64,000 nt of DNA from Verrucosispora sp. WMMD573 (GTDB lineage Bacteria > Actinomycetota > Actinomycetes > Mycobacteriales > Micromonosporaceae): assembly GCF_027497175.1 (NCBI RefSeq), contig NZ_CP114901.1:4216001-4280000 (forward strand), read 5' to 3'. The translations under genes were made by a program, and so were the position numbers. Below the pieces are notes generated by a model. It was not told the DNA's origin, did not search any database, and worked only from the letters and a program-made list of their open reading frames with translations. This document shows, in pieces, positions 24,782-33,980 of the stretch (the stretch's first letter is position 1; each line of letters starts with the position of its first letter).

Positions 24782-25359
24782 ACGACGACCACGACGCCGC
24801 CGGAGCCATGCGCTTCATCTTCGAGGCCGGCGTACTCAAACGCGCCGCCCGCACCGGTTGGTGGTTCGCCGGCATCAAGCACCCCGAATCCATCGCCGAA
24901 CACTCGTTCCGAACCGCGCTCATCGGGATGATGCTCGCCGCCATGGAAGGTGTCGACCCGGCACGCGTATCGATGCTGTGCGTTCTGCACGACACCCAGG
25001 AAACCCGGATCACCGACATCCCACACATCGCCAAGCGCTACCTCACCGCCGCACCCAACACCACCGTCACCGCCGACCAGGTCGCCGCCTGCCCGCCCGA
25101 GGTCGCTGACCTCATCAACAACGCCGTCGCAGAGTACGAAGCGGGTGAGACACCAGAGGCCATCGTCGCCCGCGACGCTGACAAACTGGAATGCCTCGTC
25201 CAAGCAGTCGAGTACCGCCACCAGGGCATAGACAACGTCCAACGCTGGATCGACAGCTCACGCGCGGCACTCAAAACCACAAGCGCCCACCGCCTCGCCG
25301 ACGCCGCCCTCACTGGACAACCCCTCGCCTGGCTCACCCCTCCCGCACCACCGGCATAA
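24778..25359 (+). CDS. HD-domain phosphohydrolase (HDDC2/YfbR-like)
   Basis: A 193-residue protein. Metal ligands are visible: His42 in SIAEHSFRTALIG, His71-Asp72 in LHDTQE, and Asp in ARDADKLECLVQA near 140. This pattern matches 5'-deoxynucleotidases such as YfbR and HDDC2, which hydrolyse dNMPs. It is co-translated with the XRE regulator. Codons are strongly C-ended. A metabolic or defence-type nucleotide role is possible; neither is shown. Confidence 0.85.
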   Translation: MNDDHDAAGAMRFIFEAGVLKRAARTGWWFAGIKHPESIAEHSFRTALIGMMLAAMEGVDPARVSMLCVLHDTQETRITDIPHIAKRYLTAAPNTTVTADQVAACPPEVADLINNAVAEYEAGETPEAIVARDADKLECLVQAVEYRHQGIDNVQRWIDSSRAALKTTSAHRLADAALTGQPLAWLTPPAPPA

Positions 25360-25637
25360 CCACCAGCACCAAGCACAGGCCTATCACCAAGGCGGATCAC
25401 TCCAACTGGGACGACCCCTCGCTTGCAAGTTCTGGGCGCTCCGTCCATGCGCGTCCGCGCACGCCTCTGACGCTGATCCGCAGACCGCCGTACTTCACCC
25501 TCCGGAAACCGGCCCTGCTGCTGTCACCGTTGCTGCCGACAGCAACCGGGCCACCCGTTCGCGCCCCGGTGACTCCTTAACCCCCAGGCAACAAATCCGG
25601 GCGCTGGTCCAGCGGCGTCTTCAGCGGCCTGGACGGA
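25360..25637. other. Intergenic stretch without a gene
   Basis: 278 bp between the HD gene and the first STAS gene, which converge on it. No start with a ribosome-binding site and no repeats or clear hairpin were found. Confidence 0.4.
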
Positions 25638-25982
25638 TCAGCCGGCCGCCTGCACGTCGTCCCCGGCGGCCAGGGAGAGTTCCAGCAACTCGGCGAGACC
25701 GGTGCGGTCGAGCAGCTGACGCAGGGTGGGGTTGACGCCGGTCAACCGCAGGGGCACCGAGCCACCCCGGTGGGCCACCACGAGCGCGCTCAACCCGGAG
25801 GAGTCGCACAGCACCACACCGCTGAGGTCGATGACGAACCGCTGACAGCCGTCGCGCCGCAGGGTGGCCACGGCGTCGATCAGCTCCGGCGCGCTGTCGA
25901 AGTCGAGGTCGCCGGTCAACCGCAACTCGGCCTGCCCCGCGTCGTGCCGGTCGACCTCGATGACCAACAGCGGTGCCGACAT
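25638..25982 (-). CDS. STAS-domain anti-sigma factor antagonist
   Basis: A 114-residue single STAS domain (SpoIIAA/RsbV type). The phosphorylatable serine lies in VVLCDSSGLSALV (D-S-S-G-L), following the usual RFVIDLSGV strand. Such proteins bind an RsbW-like kinase when dephosphorylated and so release a sigma factor. It is followed upstream by a second STAS gene and lies next to a SpoIIE-type phosphatase that would dephosphorylate it. No RsbW kinase gene is in the window. Confidence 0.9.
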   Translation of the reverse strand: MSAPLLVIEVDRHDAGQAELRLTGDLDFDSAPELIDAVATLRRDGCQRFVIDLSGVVLCDSSGLSALVVAHRGGSVPLRLTGVNPTLRQLLDRTGLAELLELSLAAGDDVQAAG

Positions 25983-26046
25983 GACCCCATGCTGCCAGTA
26001 CGGCGGCCAGACGCAAGTCGCGGGGTGAGAAGTTCTTCGACAACCG

Positions 26047-26430
26047 CTACGCGGTGACCGGAGACTGACCGTCCGGCTCGCTGCCGGCCGGCTCGCGGGC
26101 CAGCAGGCCGGTCACCCCCGTCATGTCGAGGATCGTCTCGAGGAACCGGGGGACTGCCGTCAGCCGCAGTCGGAGGCCGCGTTGCTGGCCCTCGCGCCAG
26201 GCGTGCACGATGACGCTGAGCCCGGTGCTGTCGATGAATTTCAGGCCACCGAAGTCGAGCACCAGAGTGGCGGGGGCGGCGCTCATCAGCCGGTCGACCT
26301 CGGCCCGCAGCGGCGCGGCGCTCGTGTAGGCGAGATCACCGACGACCGTGATCACGGGCGCGTCAGGATCCGACCGGTCGACGGACATGCTCAGCGGCGG
26401 CGTCTCGGGTCTGCGACCGTGGGACAGCAA
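26047..26430 (-). CDS. Second STAS-domain anti-sigma factor antagonist
   Basis: A 127-residue STAS protein. The phosphosite region is LKFIDSTGLSVIV (D-S-T-G-L). I prefer the TTG at 26430 because GGAAGG lies 8 nt upstream, while the ATG at 26388 has none; the latter would give 113 residues. It is transcribed with, and 64 bp upstream of, the first STAS gene. Two paralogous antagonists imply a partner-switching circuit with more than one input or kinase. Confidence 0.86.
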   Translation of the reverse strand: MLSHGRRPETPPLSMSVDRSDPDAPVITVVGDLAYTSAAPLRAEVDRLMSAAPATLVLDFGGLKFIDSTGLSVIVHAWREGQQRGLRLRLTAVPRFLETILDMTGVTGLLAREPAGSEPDGQSPVTA

Positions 26431-26643
26431 CGATCACGCCTTCCGCGGGTGGCGGGCGGGTAGGGGCGTTCGGATCGTAACAACCACCGAGTTGGCCCGC
26501 CTGTCGGGCGGCCGTGGGCGTTCGACGGACGGTTGCTCGGGTGGCGGCACCGGCAGACCCGCGTAGGCTGGGTGTCAGGGAACGTGACCATGCATGCCGC
26601 TCGAAGCGGCTGCGGATTTCGACAAGGAGCGAGGCTCAAGCTG

Positions 26644-28398
26644 GTGACAGGTGCCGACGTCAGGGACCTCGACCCCGGCGACGGACGGTCTGCCACGCCG
26701 AGCGCCACCCGGGTTTCCGCCTGGCGTCCGACCAACTCCCGGTCGGTCGCTGCGCTGTCCGCGCTGGAGCGGGCGCAGGGCCAGCTCGCCGTCGACTGGC
26801 CCGAGGTCGCCGAGCATCTCCGCGAAGGCGTGGTGCTGTGCGGTCCGGACGGAACCGTACGGCACGTCAGCCCGGTCGCGCAGCGTCTGCTGCCCGAGGT
26901 GGTCGTCGGCGGGACGGTCGAGGCGGTCGAGCGGCTGGCCGCGTCCGATCAACACCTGCGCCATCACGGCCGACGGCTGCGGGTGCGTCGGGTCCCGCTG
27001 TCCGCCGGGCGTAGCTGCTGGTACGTCGAGGATGTCAGCGACAGCGAGCAGCGCTCCGTGGAACTGGCCGCCGAGCGGTCCAGATCGGCCTTCCTCACCA
27101 TGGCCGGCGACAAGCTGGGCAACCCGCTGCACCCGGACCGGGCCGCCGCGGCGGTGGTCCGCCTCGCCGTGCCCACCCTCGCCGAGGTGGCGGTGCTGGT
27201 GCTGGCGCCCCGCTCCGGACGGGCCCGCTGGTGGCGGGCCAGCCAGACCGCAGACGAGACACCCACAGTCGATCGCGGGGTGATCGCCGCGACGGCGCTG
27301 CCGCCGGCGATCGCCGAGAGCCTGCGGGGTAACCAGCCGCATGCCGTCGACTGGCTGGTCGAGCAGGTCGTCGACGCGGGCTGGCTGCCCGGTGTCGCCG
27401 CCACCGAGGTGGCTGCCCGTCTGGTGTCGCTGCCGGGCCGGGACTCGCCTGCGGGGGTGCTGCTCGTCGCGCGGGGGACGGGCGGCTGGTACGGCGAGAA
27501 CGACCTCGACCTGGTCCGGGCGTTCGCCGCCCGGGCCGGCGCGGCGTTGACCACCGCGCTGCTCTACCGCGAACAGGCGGAGGTGGCCGACATGTTGCAG
27601 GCCAGCCTGTTGCCGGTCGAGCCGTCCGCGGCACCGGGCGTGCAGTGGGGTACGGCGTACCGTCCCGCTCAGGCCGGCCTGCGCATCGGCGGTGACTTCT
27701 ACGGTTCCCACCGGTTGCCCGACGGCGGCTCGGTGTTCTTCCTCGGCGACGTCTCCGGTAAGGGTGTCGAGGCGGCGGTCTTCACCGGGCAGCTGCGGCA
27801 GTGCCTGCACGCGTTGCACCGGGTCGAGCAGCAGCCTGCCCGGCTGCTGCGGCTGCTCAACGACGCACTGCTGGAGACGACCCTGGCGCATGGTCAGGGC
27901 CGGTTTGCCACGATGGTGCTGGGGGTGGTCCGTCCGCACCGCGACGGTGGCCTGGGGCTGACGCTGGCCGGCGGCGGGCACCTGCCGCCGGTGGTGCTGC
28001 GTGCCTCAGGCGAGGTGGAGCAGTTGCCGTTGAACGGCATGCTCATCGGCGTGGTGCCGGATCCGCGCATCGGTCAGGTCTCCACGCGGCTCGCCCCTGG
28101 CGAAACCTGCCTGCTCTACAGCGACGGCGTCACCGAGGCGCGCGGCGGCCGGCGGGGCGAGGAGTTGTTCGGCGCCGACCGTCTCGTGCAGGCGCTCAGC
28201 GGGTGCCACCGGATGCCGGCGCCGGCGCTGGCCGAGCGGATCGAGCAGGTGACCTGCGACTGGTTGGCCCAGCGTGACCACGACGACATCGCGGTGCTCG
28301 CGCTGCGCGCCACCGGCGTCGCCAACCGCCCGCAACGGCATCTGCACGCCGTGCCGACCGTGACCGGGCCGGACCCGGAGGGGGCGGCGGCCCGGTGA
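26644..28398 (+). CDS. PP2C-type (SpoIIE) phosphatase with PAS-like and GAF-like sensor regions
   Basis: A 584-residue protein. After a short N-terminus, a PAS-like region (about 45-125), a GAF-like region (about 150-305) and a SpoIIE/RsbU phosphatase domain (about 335-560) follow. Phosphatase metal sites are seen in RIGGDFYGSHRL, FFLGDVSGKGVEAA, LYSDGVTEARGG and QRDHDDIAVLAL. It should dephosphorylate the STAS proteins encoded divergently. The GTG at 26644 is the best start (GAGG 9 nt upstream). Its stop overlaps the next GTG (GTGA), linking it to the cobalamin-binding protein. Confidence 0.88.
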   Translation: MTGADVRDLDPGDGRSATPSATRVSAWRPTNSRSVAALSALERAQGQLAVDWPEVAEHLREGVVLCGPDGTVRHVSPVAQRLLPEVVVGGTVEAVERLAASDQHLRHHGRRLRVRRVPLSAGRSCWYVEDVSDSEQRSVELAAERSRSAFLTMAGDKLGNPLHPDRAAAAVVRLAVPTLAEVAVLVLAPRSGRARWWRASQTADETPTVDRGVIAATALPPAIAESLRGNQPHAVDWLVEQVVDAGWLPGVAATEVAARLVSLPGRDSPAGVLLVARGTGGWYGENDLDLVRAFAARAGAALTTALLYREQAEVADMLQASLLPVEPSAAPGVQWGTAYRPAQAGLRIGGDFYGSHRLPDGGSVFFLGDVSGKGVEAAVFTGQLRQCLHALHRVEQQPARLLRLLNDALLETTLAHGQGRFATMVLGVVRPHRDGGLGLTLAGGGHLPPVVLRASGEVEQLPLNGMLIGVVPDPRIGQVSTRLAPGETCLLYSDGVTEARGGRRGEELFGADRLVQALSGCHRMPAPALAERIEQVTCDWLAQRDHDDIAVLALRATGVANRPQRHLHAVPTVTGPDPEGAAAR

Positions 28399-29441
28399 CC
28401 GCCGCGACGGAAGACACCTCGCTCGAAGCTGTCTACCCGGAATACCTGCACTGTCTCGCCGAGGCCGACGAGCACGCCGCCGTCGAGGTGGCGTGCGGGC
28501 TGCTCGACGGCGGCGTGGCGGCCGAGCGGGTGTTGCTGGATCTGGTCGCGCCGGCGCAGGCCGAGGTGGGGGAGCGATGGGCGCGCAACGAGTGGAGCGT
28601 GGCCCAGGAGCACGCGGCGACGCACATCAGCGAGCGGGTCGTGGCGGCGGTCGCCGGGTACGCCGACGTGCGCCCGACCCGCCCCCGGATCGTGGTGGCC
28701 TGCATGGACGGGGAGTGGCACGCGCTGCCGGCGCGACTGGTCGCCGAGGTGCTGCGGCTACGCGGCTGGCAGGTCACCTTCCTGGGCGCCAGCGTTCCCG
28801 CCGCGCACCTGGTGTCCTACCTGCACCGGTACGACGCGTACGCGGTGGCACTGGCCTCCGCGCTGCCGATGCGGCTACCGCACGCGCACCGGATGATCGA
28901 GGCGTGTCGGCGCTCGGACGTGCCGGTGCTGGTGGGTGGTCGGGGTTTCGGTGTGGACGGCCGGTGGGCTCGACGGCTCGGGGTGCCCTGGGCCGGCAAC
29001 GCGCCCGCCGCTGCCGAACTGCTCGGCGACGAGCGGACCCTGCGTGCGGCGGCGTCTGTCGACCTGGCGCACCTGGCCGACGACGAGTACGCAAGCCTGG
29101 TGAACCGGCGCGGCGAGTTGATCGACAGCGCCCTGGCCGACCTGGCGCAGCGGTTTCCGGCCATTCGCGACCACACCCCGGCCCAGTTGGACTCGACGGT
29201 GAGCGACCTCGGATACATCCTGGATTTCCTGGCCGCCGCCCTCTACATCGACGACGGCTCGCTGTTCACCGAGTTCATCGAGTGGCTGGTGACCATCCTG
29301 GGCAGTCGGAGCGTACCGGCCGTGACGGTGGACGCGTCGCTGGCACACTACGGCCGGTCGCTGCACGACTTTCCCCGGGCGGTGGACTATCTCCGGCGGG
29401 GCCGCGAGGTACTGCCGGTTGTCGCCCGGCAAGCCGCCTGA
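28395..29441 (+). CDS. Cobalamin-binding sensor protein with CarH-like W-x9-EH motif
   Basis: A 348-residue protein. A four-helix bundle (about 10-90) carries W62-x9-E72-H73, the adenosylcobalamin-capping motif of CarH photoreceptors. The Rossmann-like B12 domain (about 98-230) has the likely lower-ligand His109 in CMDGEWHALP and the GASVP and VLVGGRGF loops. The second upper-ligand His (His132 in Thermus CarH) corresponds to Ala63. The C-terminal 115 residues are helical and unassigned. No HTH is present, unlike CarH. Co-translated with the phosphatase, it probably controls it in response to cobalamin or light. Confidence 0.85.
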   Translation: MTAATEDTSLEAVYPEYLHCLAEADEHAAVEVACGLLDGGVAAERVLLDLVAPAQAEVGERWARNEWSVAQEHAATHISERVVAAVAGYADVRPTRPRIVVACMDGEWHALPARLVAEVLRLRGWQVTFLGASVPAAHLVSYLHRYDAYAVALASALPMRLPHAHRMIEACRRSDVPVLVGGRGFGVDGRWARRLGVPWAGNAPAAAELLGDERTLRAAASVDLAHLADDEYASLVNRRGELIDSALADLAQRFPAIRDHTPAQLDSTVSDLGYILDFLAAALYIDDGSLFTEFIEWLVTILGSRSVPAVTVDASLAHYGRSLHDFPRAVDYLRRGREVLPVVARQAA

Positions 29442-29473
29442 CCGCGAGCTGATGCCGCCCGTCCAAGAGTCCC

Positions 29474-29479
29474 TATACT
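29474..29479 (+). promoter_or_regulatory. Possible -10 element for the Rcp1-like regulator
   Basis: TATACT stands out in GC-rich sequence 167 bp upstream of the start at 29646. No convincing -35 element was identified. Confidence 0.3.
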
Positions 29480-29645
29480 TGTCGCGCAGCAAACATCTGT
29501 GCTGACCGTGGCCGGCCAGGCCAGGGTGCTGGAGGTACGCCGCGACTTCGCGGACCCGGCGGTCGCCGACCGTCCGGCGATGGGCTAGATTTCCGCCAGC
29601 GCGGGGCCGGCAGGTCCCGTCCTGGCCGACCTGAGGCAGGTAGAG

Positions 29646-30092
<447 letters not shown>

Positions 30093-30132
30093 CCCGCCGT
30101 TGCCGGCGGGCCTGACCCGGCCTGCGTCCGGC

Positions 30133-30987
30133 TCAGGTCAGGGCCGCCACCACGGTGGCGGCCCGGTCCTCGTGCTGGGCGTAGGCGTAGGGAAAGGCGG
30201 AGATCTGCACGGCCTGGGCGGCCAGGGTCAGGCTCATCTGCTGCCAGCCGGGCACCTGGAGCAGCGCCTCGTAGAACGCGCGGGCCGCGTACGCCGGCCG
30301 CATCAGATCCCGTACGCTGCCCCACCCGCTGCTGGGGCGTTGCTGGAACAACCCGACGGAGTCGTGGTCCCAGCCGACGGCCTGGTGCGGGTAGTTCTGC
30401 GACTCGGGCAGCACGCCGCTGGCGTAGTTGAGCAGGGTGCTCTCCTGCATCGCGGTGGCTACCGCGATCACCAGCCCTTGGCGGGGGATCTTCATGTCGA
30501 CGCCGACGTCCACGATCGCCTTGGCGTTGTCCATCTGCGTCTGGGTGAGCCCGGCGACGGGTCGGGGGCGCGCCGGCTTGGTGGCGGCCTTCTTCTTCGG
30601 CTTCGGCTTGGGGGTGGGCGACGGCTCGGCGCTGGGCGAGGCGGTAGGGCTGGCCGGGGCGGGCGTGGGGCTGCGGTCGAAGGACCGGGAGGCCGCCTTC
30701 TCCTGGGCGGCTAGCGCGCGGTCGGTGAGCGCCTCGGTCACCGGGGGTGGGGGTGCCTCGTCGTCGTGCCGGGTGGCCACGATGGCGGTAGCGCCGAGGC
30801 AGCAGGTCACGCCGGTGGCCAGGGCCACCCGGACCGGGGTGGAGACGAGTACCGCGCGAACGCCGCGGCGCGGTGTCGGCACGGCGCGATGTCGCCCCAT
30901 CACCCATTCGGATGATGTCTCGTCGGCCGAAAGGCTCGCCGGTTGCCCGGGGGTCAGCTTCTGGTCGAAGTCGTCGTCGGGATGCAC
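30133..30987 (-). CDS. Membrane-anchored protein with lysozyme-like/transglycosylase-type domain
   Basis: A 284-residue protein. A cytoplasmic tail and one membrane helix (about 50-67) precede a Pro/Ser/Lys-rich linker (about 90-140). A C-terminal domain of about 130 residues begins MDNAKAIVDVG and carries MQESTLLNY, GWDHDSVGLFQQRPSSGWG and YAQHEDRA. This domain is common in actinobacterial secreted proteins, often beside NlpC/P60 domains. The Glu in MQES is the likely catalytic acid of a lysozyme-like fold. It would act on peptidoglycan outside the membrane. Confidence 0.75.
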   Translation of the reverse strand: MHPDDDFDQKLTPGQPASLSADETSSEWVMGRHRAVPTPRRGVRAVLVSTPVRVALATGVTCCLGATAIVATRHDDEAPPPPVTEALTDRALAAQEKAASRSFDRSPTPAPASPTASPSAEPSPTPKPKPKKKAATKPARPRPVAGLTQTQMDNAKAIVDVGVDMKIPRQGLVIAVATAMQESTLLNYASGVLPESQNYPHQAVGWDHDSVGLFQQRPSSGWGSVRDLMRPAYAARAFYEALLQVPGWQQMSLTLAAQAVQISAFPYAYAQHEDRAATVVAALT

Positions 30988-31323
30988 CCGCCGAGGCTAG
31001 AAAGCCAAGCGCCGTCTGCCATCGGCCCGGTTGATGGCATGCGTCACAATTCGCGGCTATCCGCCGGGTCATTCTCCACGCAAGCCTACATAGCGCTCCG
31101 AATGGCCCTATCCGTCGGGGAGTAAATGTCGGAAATCAGCGTATAAAACAGGGCGGAAACGGGATCTTGTAGGCGTCTATCGGCACCTTTGGCTGCCTCC
31201 TCCGAACGGGTGAGGCTGTGCTCGACCCAATCGAGCCGGCTCGTGGGGCGGTCGGACCACGCGGGGCTCTCCCGGCGTCGGTACGCCGCGGGAACCTCAG
31301 CCGGTCCCGGTCTCACCAGCGGG
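30988..31323. other. Intergenic region with lower GC
   Basis: 336 bp containing an AT-richer patch near 31100-31170 with TATAAAACAGG, which could be a promoter. A 76-codon frame on the minus strand lacks coding character. Nothing else is recognised. Confidence 0.35.
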
Positions 31324-31746
31324 TCAGTGTCGGCCGTTCTCCGCCGGACTGACGGTCAGCCGGTGCCGGCCGCCGTCCTCGCTGGAGAACGGCCACAGCC
31401 GGTCGGCGTGCTCGACCAGTTCGGCGAGCTGCTGTCGACTCAGCCCGACCGACGAGATGGAGGCGTGCACGTCGGCCCGGTACCGGCCGTCGTCGTCCCG
31501 TCCCAGCTTCGCCTCCGCGCGTACCTGCACGGTGTGCGCCTCGTCGGTGATCCCGCCGGCCGCCTCCACCGCCGCGTGATGCAGGCAGGAGGCGAACGCG
31601 GCGGCCAGCAGCTGCGACGGGGTCAGCCCGGTGCAGTGCGGCGCCAGCGGCGAGGCGAGGGCGGTGGACAGCGCCTCGTCGTCGGTGTGGATGTGACCGC
31701 CCTCGGCGGTCGCGGCGGCAACCTCGTTCAGCCAGGAACTCGGCAT
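31324..31746 (-). CDS. OsmC family peroxiredoxin-like protein
   Basis: A 140-residue OsmC/Ohr-fold protein. The C-terminal-half motif GLTPSQLLAAAFASCLHHAAV holds one conserved cysteine; the other candidate Cys lies in APHCTGLTP. OsmC-type proteins reduce organic hydroperoxides with paired cysteines. The ATG at 31746 has GGGAGGAAC upstream. A Ser/Thr kinase gene follows on the same strand upstream. Confidence 0.85.
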   Translation of the reverse strand: MPSSWLNEVAAATAEGGHIHTDDEALSTALASPLAPHCTGLTPSQLLAAAFASCLHHAAVEAAGGITDEAHTVQVRAEAKLGRDDDGRYRADVHASISSVGLSRQQLAELVEHADRLWPFSSEDGGRHRLTVSPAENGRH

Positions 31747-31805
31747 CGCGTTCCTCCCGTCACTCCCCGCCCGGCTACCCGGGGCCGGACGCGTGAAACC
31801 GGGGA

Positions 31806-32753
31806 TCAACCGCCGTGCCGACTCCACTGGGCCACGGCGGCGGCCTCGGTGACCTCCGCCGCTGCCCGCTCCGTCCACGGGCTCACCGCCGCTGGCCGCT
31901 GCCGTGGCATCAGTGGCTCGTGCATCGGCACGTACACCCGGGCGTCGACCGCCTCGGCCAGCAGCAGTGCGGCCACCAGGCTGCTCGGCCGCCGGGTGGG
32001 GTCCTCGGCGAGGCAGCGCCGGCACAGGTCAGCCACCTCGGCGGGCAGTCCGGGCAACTCCGGCAGCGCCCGCGGTGCCCGGCGTGGCTCCCGCCCGAGC
32101 AACTGACTGACGCTGTCCGCCGGGTACGGCAGGCGTCCCGAGAGGCTGTAGTAGAGCAGGACGCCGAGGGCGTAGATGTCGGCCGCCGGGGTCGCCGGAG
32201 CCCGGTGCAGCTGCTCCGGCGCCAGGTACGCGGGCGTGCCGACCACGACGCCGTCGGGAGCGGTGTCGGCGGCCCCGGCCGGGGTGGCGATGCCGAAGTC
32301 CAGCACCTTCACCCCTACGGGAGTGAGCATCACGTTGGCCGGCTTGATGTCGCGGTGCACGATGCCGTGCGAGTGTGCGGCGGCCAGCGCGGCGCTGACC
32401 TCCGCGCAGACCCGCACGGCGATTCGCCAGTCCAGCGGGCCGGTGCGCAGGTGCGCGGCGAGGGTCTGCCCCTCGGCCAGTTCCATCACGATGTACGGCA
32501 GCTCGTGCCCCAACCCGGTGTCGCAGGTGCCGAAGTCGTGCACGCTGGCCACGTTGGGGTGGACCAGGCGGGCTGCGGAGCGGGCCTCGGAGCGAATTCG
32601 CTCCACCGAGGCCGTCCCGTCGGGCTGACCGGGCGAGACCAGTTTCACCGCGACCGACCGATCCAGCACGGTGTCGTAGGCCCGCCACACCTCCGACATC
32701 CCACCGATGCCGATGCGCTGTTCGAGCCGGTAGCGCCCGTCCAGCGTACGCAT
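31806..32753 (-). CDS. Soluble serine/threonine protein kinase (PknB-type)
   Basis: A 315-residue kinase. The full kinase core is present: glycine loop RIGIGGMSEV (14-23), ATP-binding Lys in VAVKLVSP (about 37), catalytic HRDIKPANVML (about 135-145), DFG (about 152) and APE. There is no transmembrane helix or PASTA repeat, so the kinase is cytoplasmic. It is encoded next to OsmC on the same strand, 59 bp apart. Target unknown. Confidence 0.9.
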   Translation of the reverse strand: MRTLDGRYRLEQRIGIGGMSEVWRAYDTVLDRSVAVKLVSPGQPDGTASVERIRSEARSAARLVHPNVASVHDFGTCDTGLGHELPYIVMELAEGQTLAAHLRTGPLDWRIAVRVCAEVSAALAAAHSHGIVHRDIKPANVMLTPVGVKVLDFGIATPAGAADTAPDGVVVGTPAYLAPEQLHRAPATPAADIYALGVLLYYSLSGRLPYPADSVSQLLGREPRRAPRALPELPGLPAEVADLCRRCLAEDPTRRPSSLVAALLLAEAVDARVYVPMHEPLMPRQRPAAVSPWTERAAAEVTEAAAVAQWSRHGG

Positions 32754-32917
32754 CGACCGCCCCCTACCCTCGTGGTGCTCCGCCGCGACACGTGAGGCCG
32801 TGGCCCCGGCACGGTACCCCAGCTCCGATCAGGGCAAACCCGCCTCGGACGGCGGCTGGTGCGTTAGCGTGCGAGCCGGGACGCCCGACGCGCCGGGCGG
32901 GCTGGAGGCGGATCGTG

Positions 32918-33142
32918 ATGAGTGAGGTGACCGTACGTTTCGTCGGCGGTCCGGCCCACGACCTGGTCCGGTCGCTGCCGGCCGGCCCGGACGGCACCCC
33001 GCCGCGGCTGTGGGTGCTGCGCCGGCCACAGGAGGCGCCGACGCCGGCAGCCGACCATCTCTACGTGCGGCAACGACCCGACGGGTCAGGAACCTGGTCC
33101 ATGCGCTTCGTCCGGACCGACCCGGTCGGCGTGACCGAGTGA
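32918..33142 (+). CDS. Conserved small hypothetical protein
   Basis: A 74-residue protein of likely beta-rich fold (VTVRFVGGPAHDLVR, TWSMRFVR). No family recognised. The ATG at 32918 has GGAGGC upstream. It is the last gene before the two-component operon. Confidence 0.55.
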   Translation: MSEVTVRFVGGPAHDLVRSLPAGPDGTPPRLWVLRRPQEAPTPAADHLYVRQRPDGSGTWSMRFVRTDPVGVTE

Positions 33143-33172
33143 CCCCGTGCCGACCTCCTCCGGTGGTGGCCG

Positions 33173-33199
33173 CACAGCTGGCACACAGCAACCGCACAA
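33173..33199 (+). promoter_or_regulatory. Direct repeats, candidate OmpR-type box
   Basis: CACAG (33173-33177), CACAG (33184-33188) and CACAA (33195-33199) are spaced exactly 11 bp apart, on one face of the helix, 26-52 bp before the regulator gene. This matches the direct-repeat geometry of OmpR/PhoB sites, and suggests autoregulation. Confidence 0.5.
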
Positions 33200-33224
33200 G
33201 CGGCCCCAAGTGCGCGGCCCCACC

Positions 33225-33980
33225 ATGGCAGCCATGAGGATCGAGGGCGAGGCCGCGCCGGGCCGGGTGGAGCTGCGTCGACCGGACGGTGAGCCGGTCC
33301 GGGTGCTGGTCGTCGACGACGAGCCGACCCTGACCGACCTGCTGTCGATGGCGCTGCGCTACGAGGGCTGGCAGGTGCGGACGGCGGCCGACGGCATGGC
33401 GGCGGTCCGTGCCGCCCGGCAGTTCCAACCCGACGCGGTGGTGCTCGACGTGATGCTGCCCGACCTGGACGGTTTCCAGGTGCTGCGCAAGTTGCGGGCG
33501 GACAACGACAGCGTGCCGGTGCTGTTCCTGACCGCCCGGGACGCGGTCGAGGAGCGGGTCGCCGGGCTGACCGTCGGCGGCGACGACTACGTGACCAAGC
33601 CGTTCAGCCTGGAGGAGGTCATCGCCCGGCTGCGCGCGCTGCTGCGCCGCTCCGGCCTCGCGGTGGCCGCCCGCCCGGACGCGGTGCTCACCGTCGGCGA
33701 CCTCACCCTCGACGAGGACAGCCACGAGGTACGCCGGGACGGACGGCTGATCACCCTCACCGCGACCGAGTTCGAGCTGCTGCGGTACCTGATGCGCAAC
33801 CCGCGCCGGGTGCTGAGCAAGGCGCAGATCCTCGACCGGGTGTGGAACTACGATTTCGGCGGCCAGGCCAACGTGGTCGAGCTGTACATCTCATACCTGC
33901 GGAAGAAGATCGACGCCGGCCGCCAGCCGATGATCCACACCCTGCGCGGGGCCGGGTACCTGCTCAAGCCGGCGGAGTGA
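33225..33980 (+). CDS. OmpR-family response regulator
   Basis: A 251-residue regulator. The receiver (about 24-135) has acidic pair VVDDEP, phosphoacceptor Asp in VVLDVMLPDLDG and Lys in YVTKPFSLEE. The winged-helix domain (about 155-250) ends with HTLRGAGYLL. The kinase gene follows with a GTGA overlap. The start is either ATG 33225 or ATG 33234. The pair precedes GT39 and GT2-GtrA genes that it probably controls. Confidence 0.9.
   Translation: MAAMRIEGEAAPGRVELRRPDGEPVRVLVVDDEPTLTDLLSMALRYEGWQVRTAADGMAAVRAARQFQPDAVVLDVMLPDLDGFQVLRKLRADNDSVPVLFLTARDAVEERVAGLTVGGDDYVTKPFSLEEVIARLRALLRRSGLAVAARPDAVLTVGDLTLDEDSHEVRRDGRLITLTATEFELLRYLMRNPRRVLSKAQILDRVWNYDFGGQANVVELYISYLRKKIDAGRQPMIHTLRGAGYLLKPAE

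Noticed and set aside
24778..25359. XRE-HD pair as a toxin-antitoxin system
   Set aside because: Both proteins are larger than typical toxin-antitoxin partners and the HD enzyme looks like a normal nucleotidase; kept only as a possible accessory module.
31086..31316. 76-codon minus-strand frame
   Set aside because: Starts and codon use are not convincing; the region is AT-richer and more like a promoter region.
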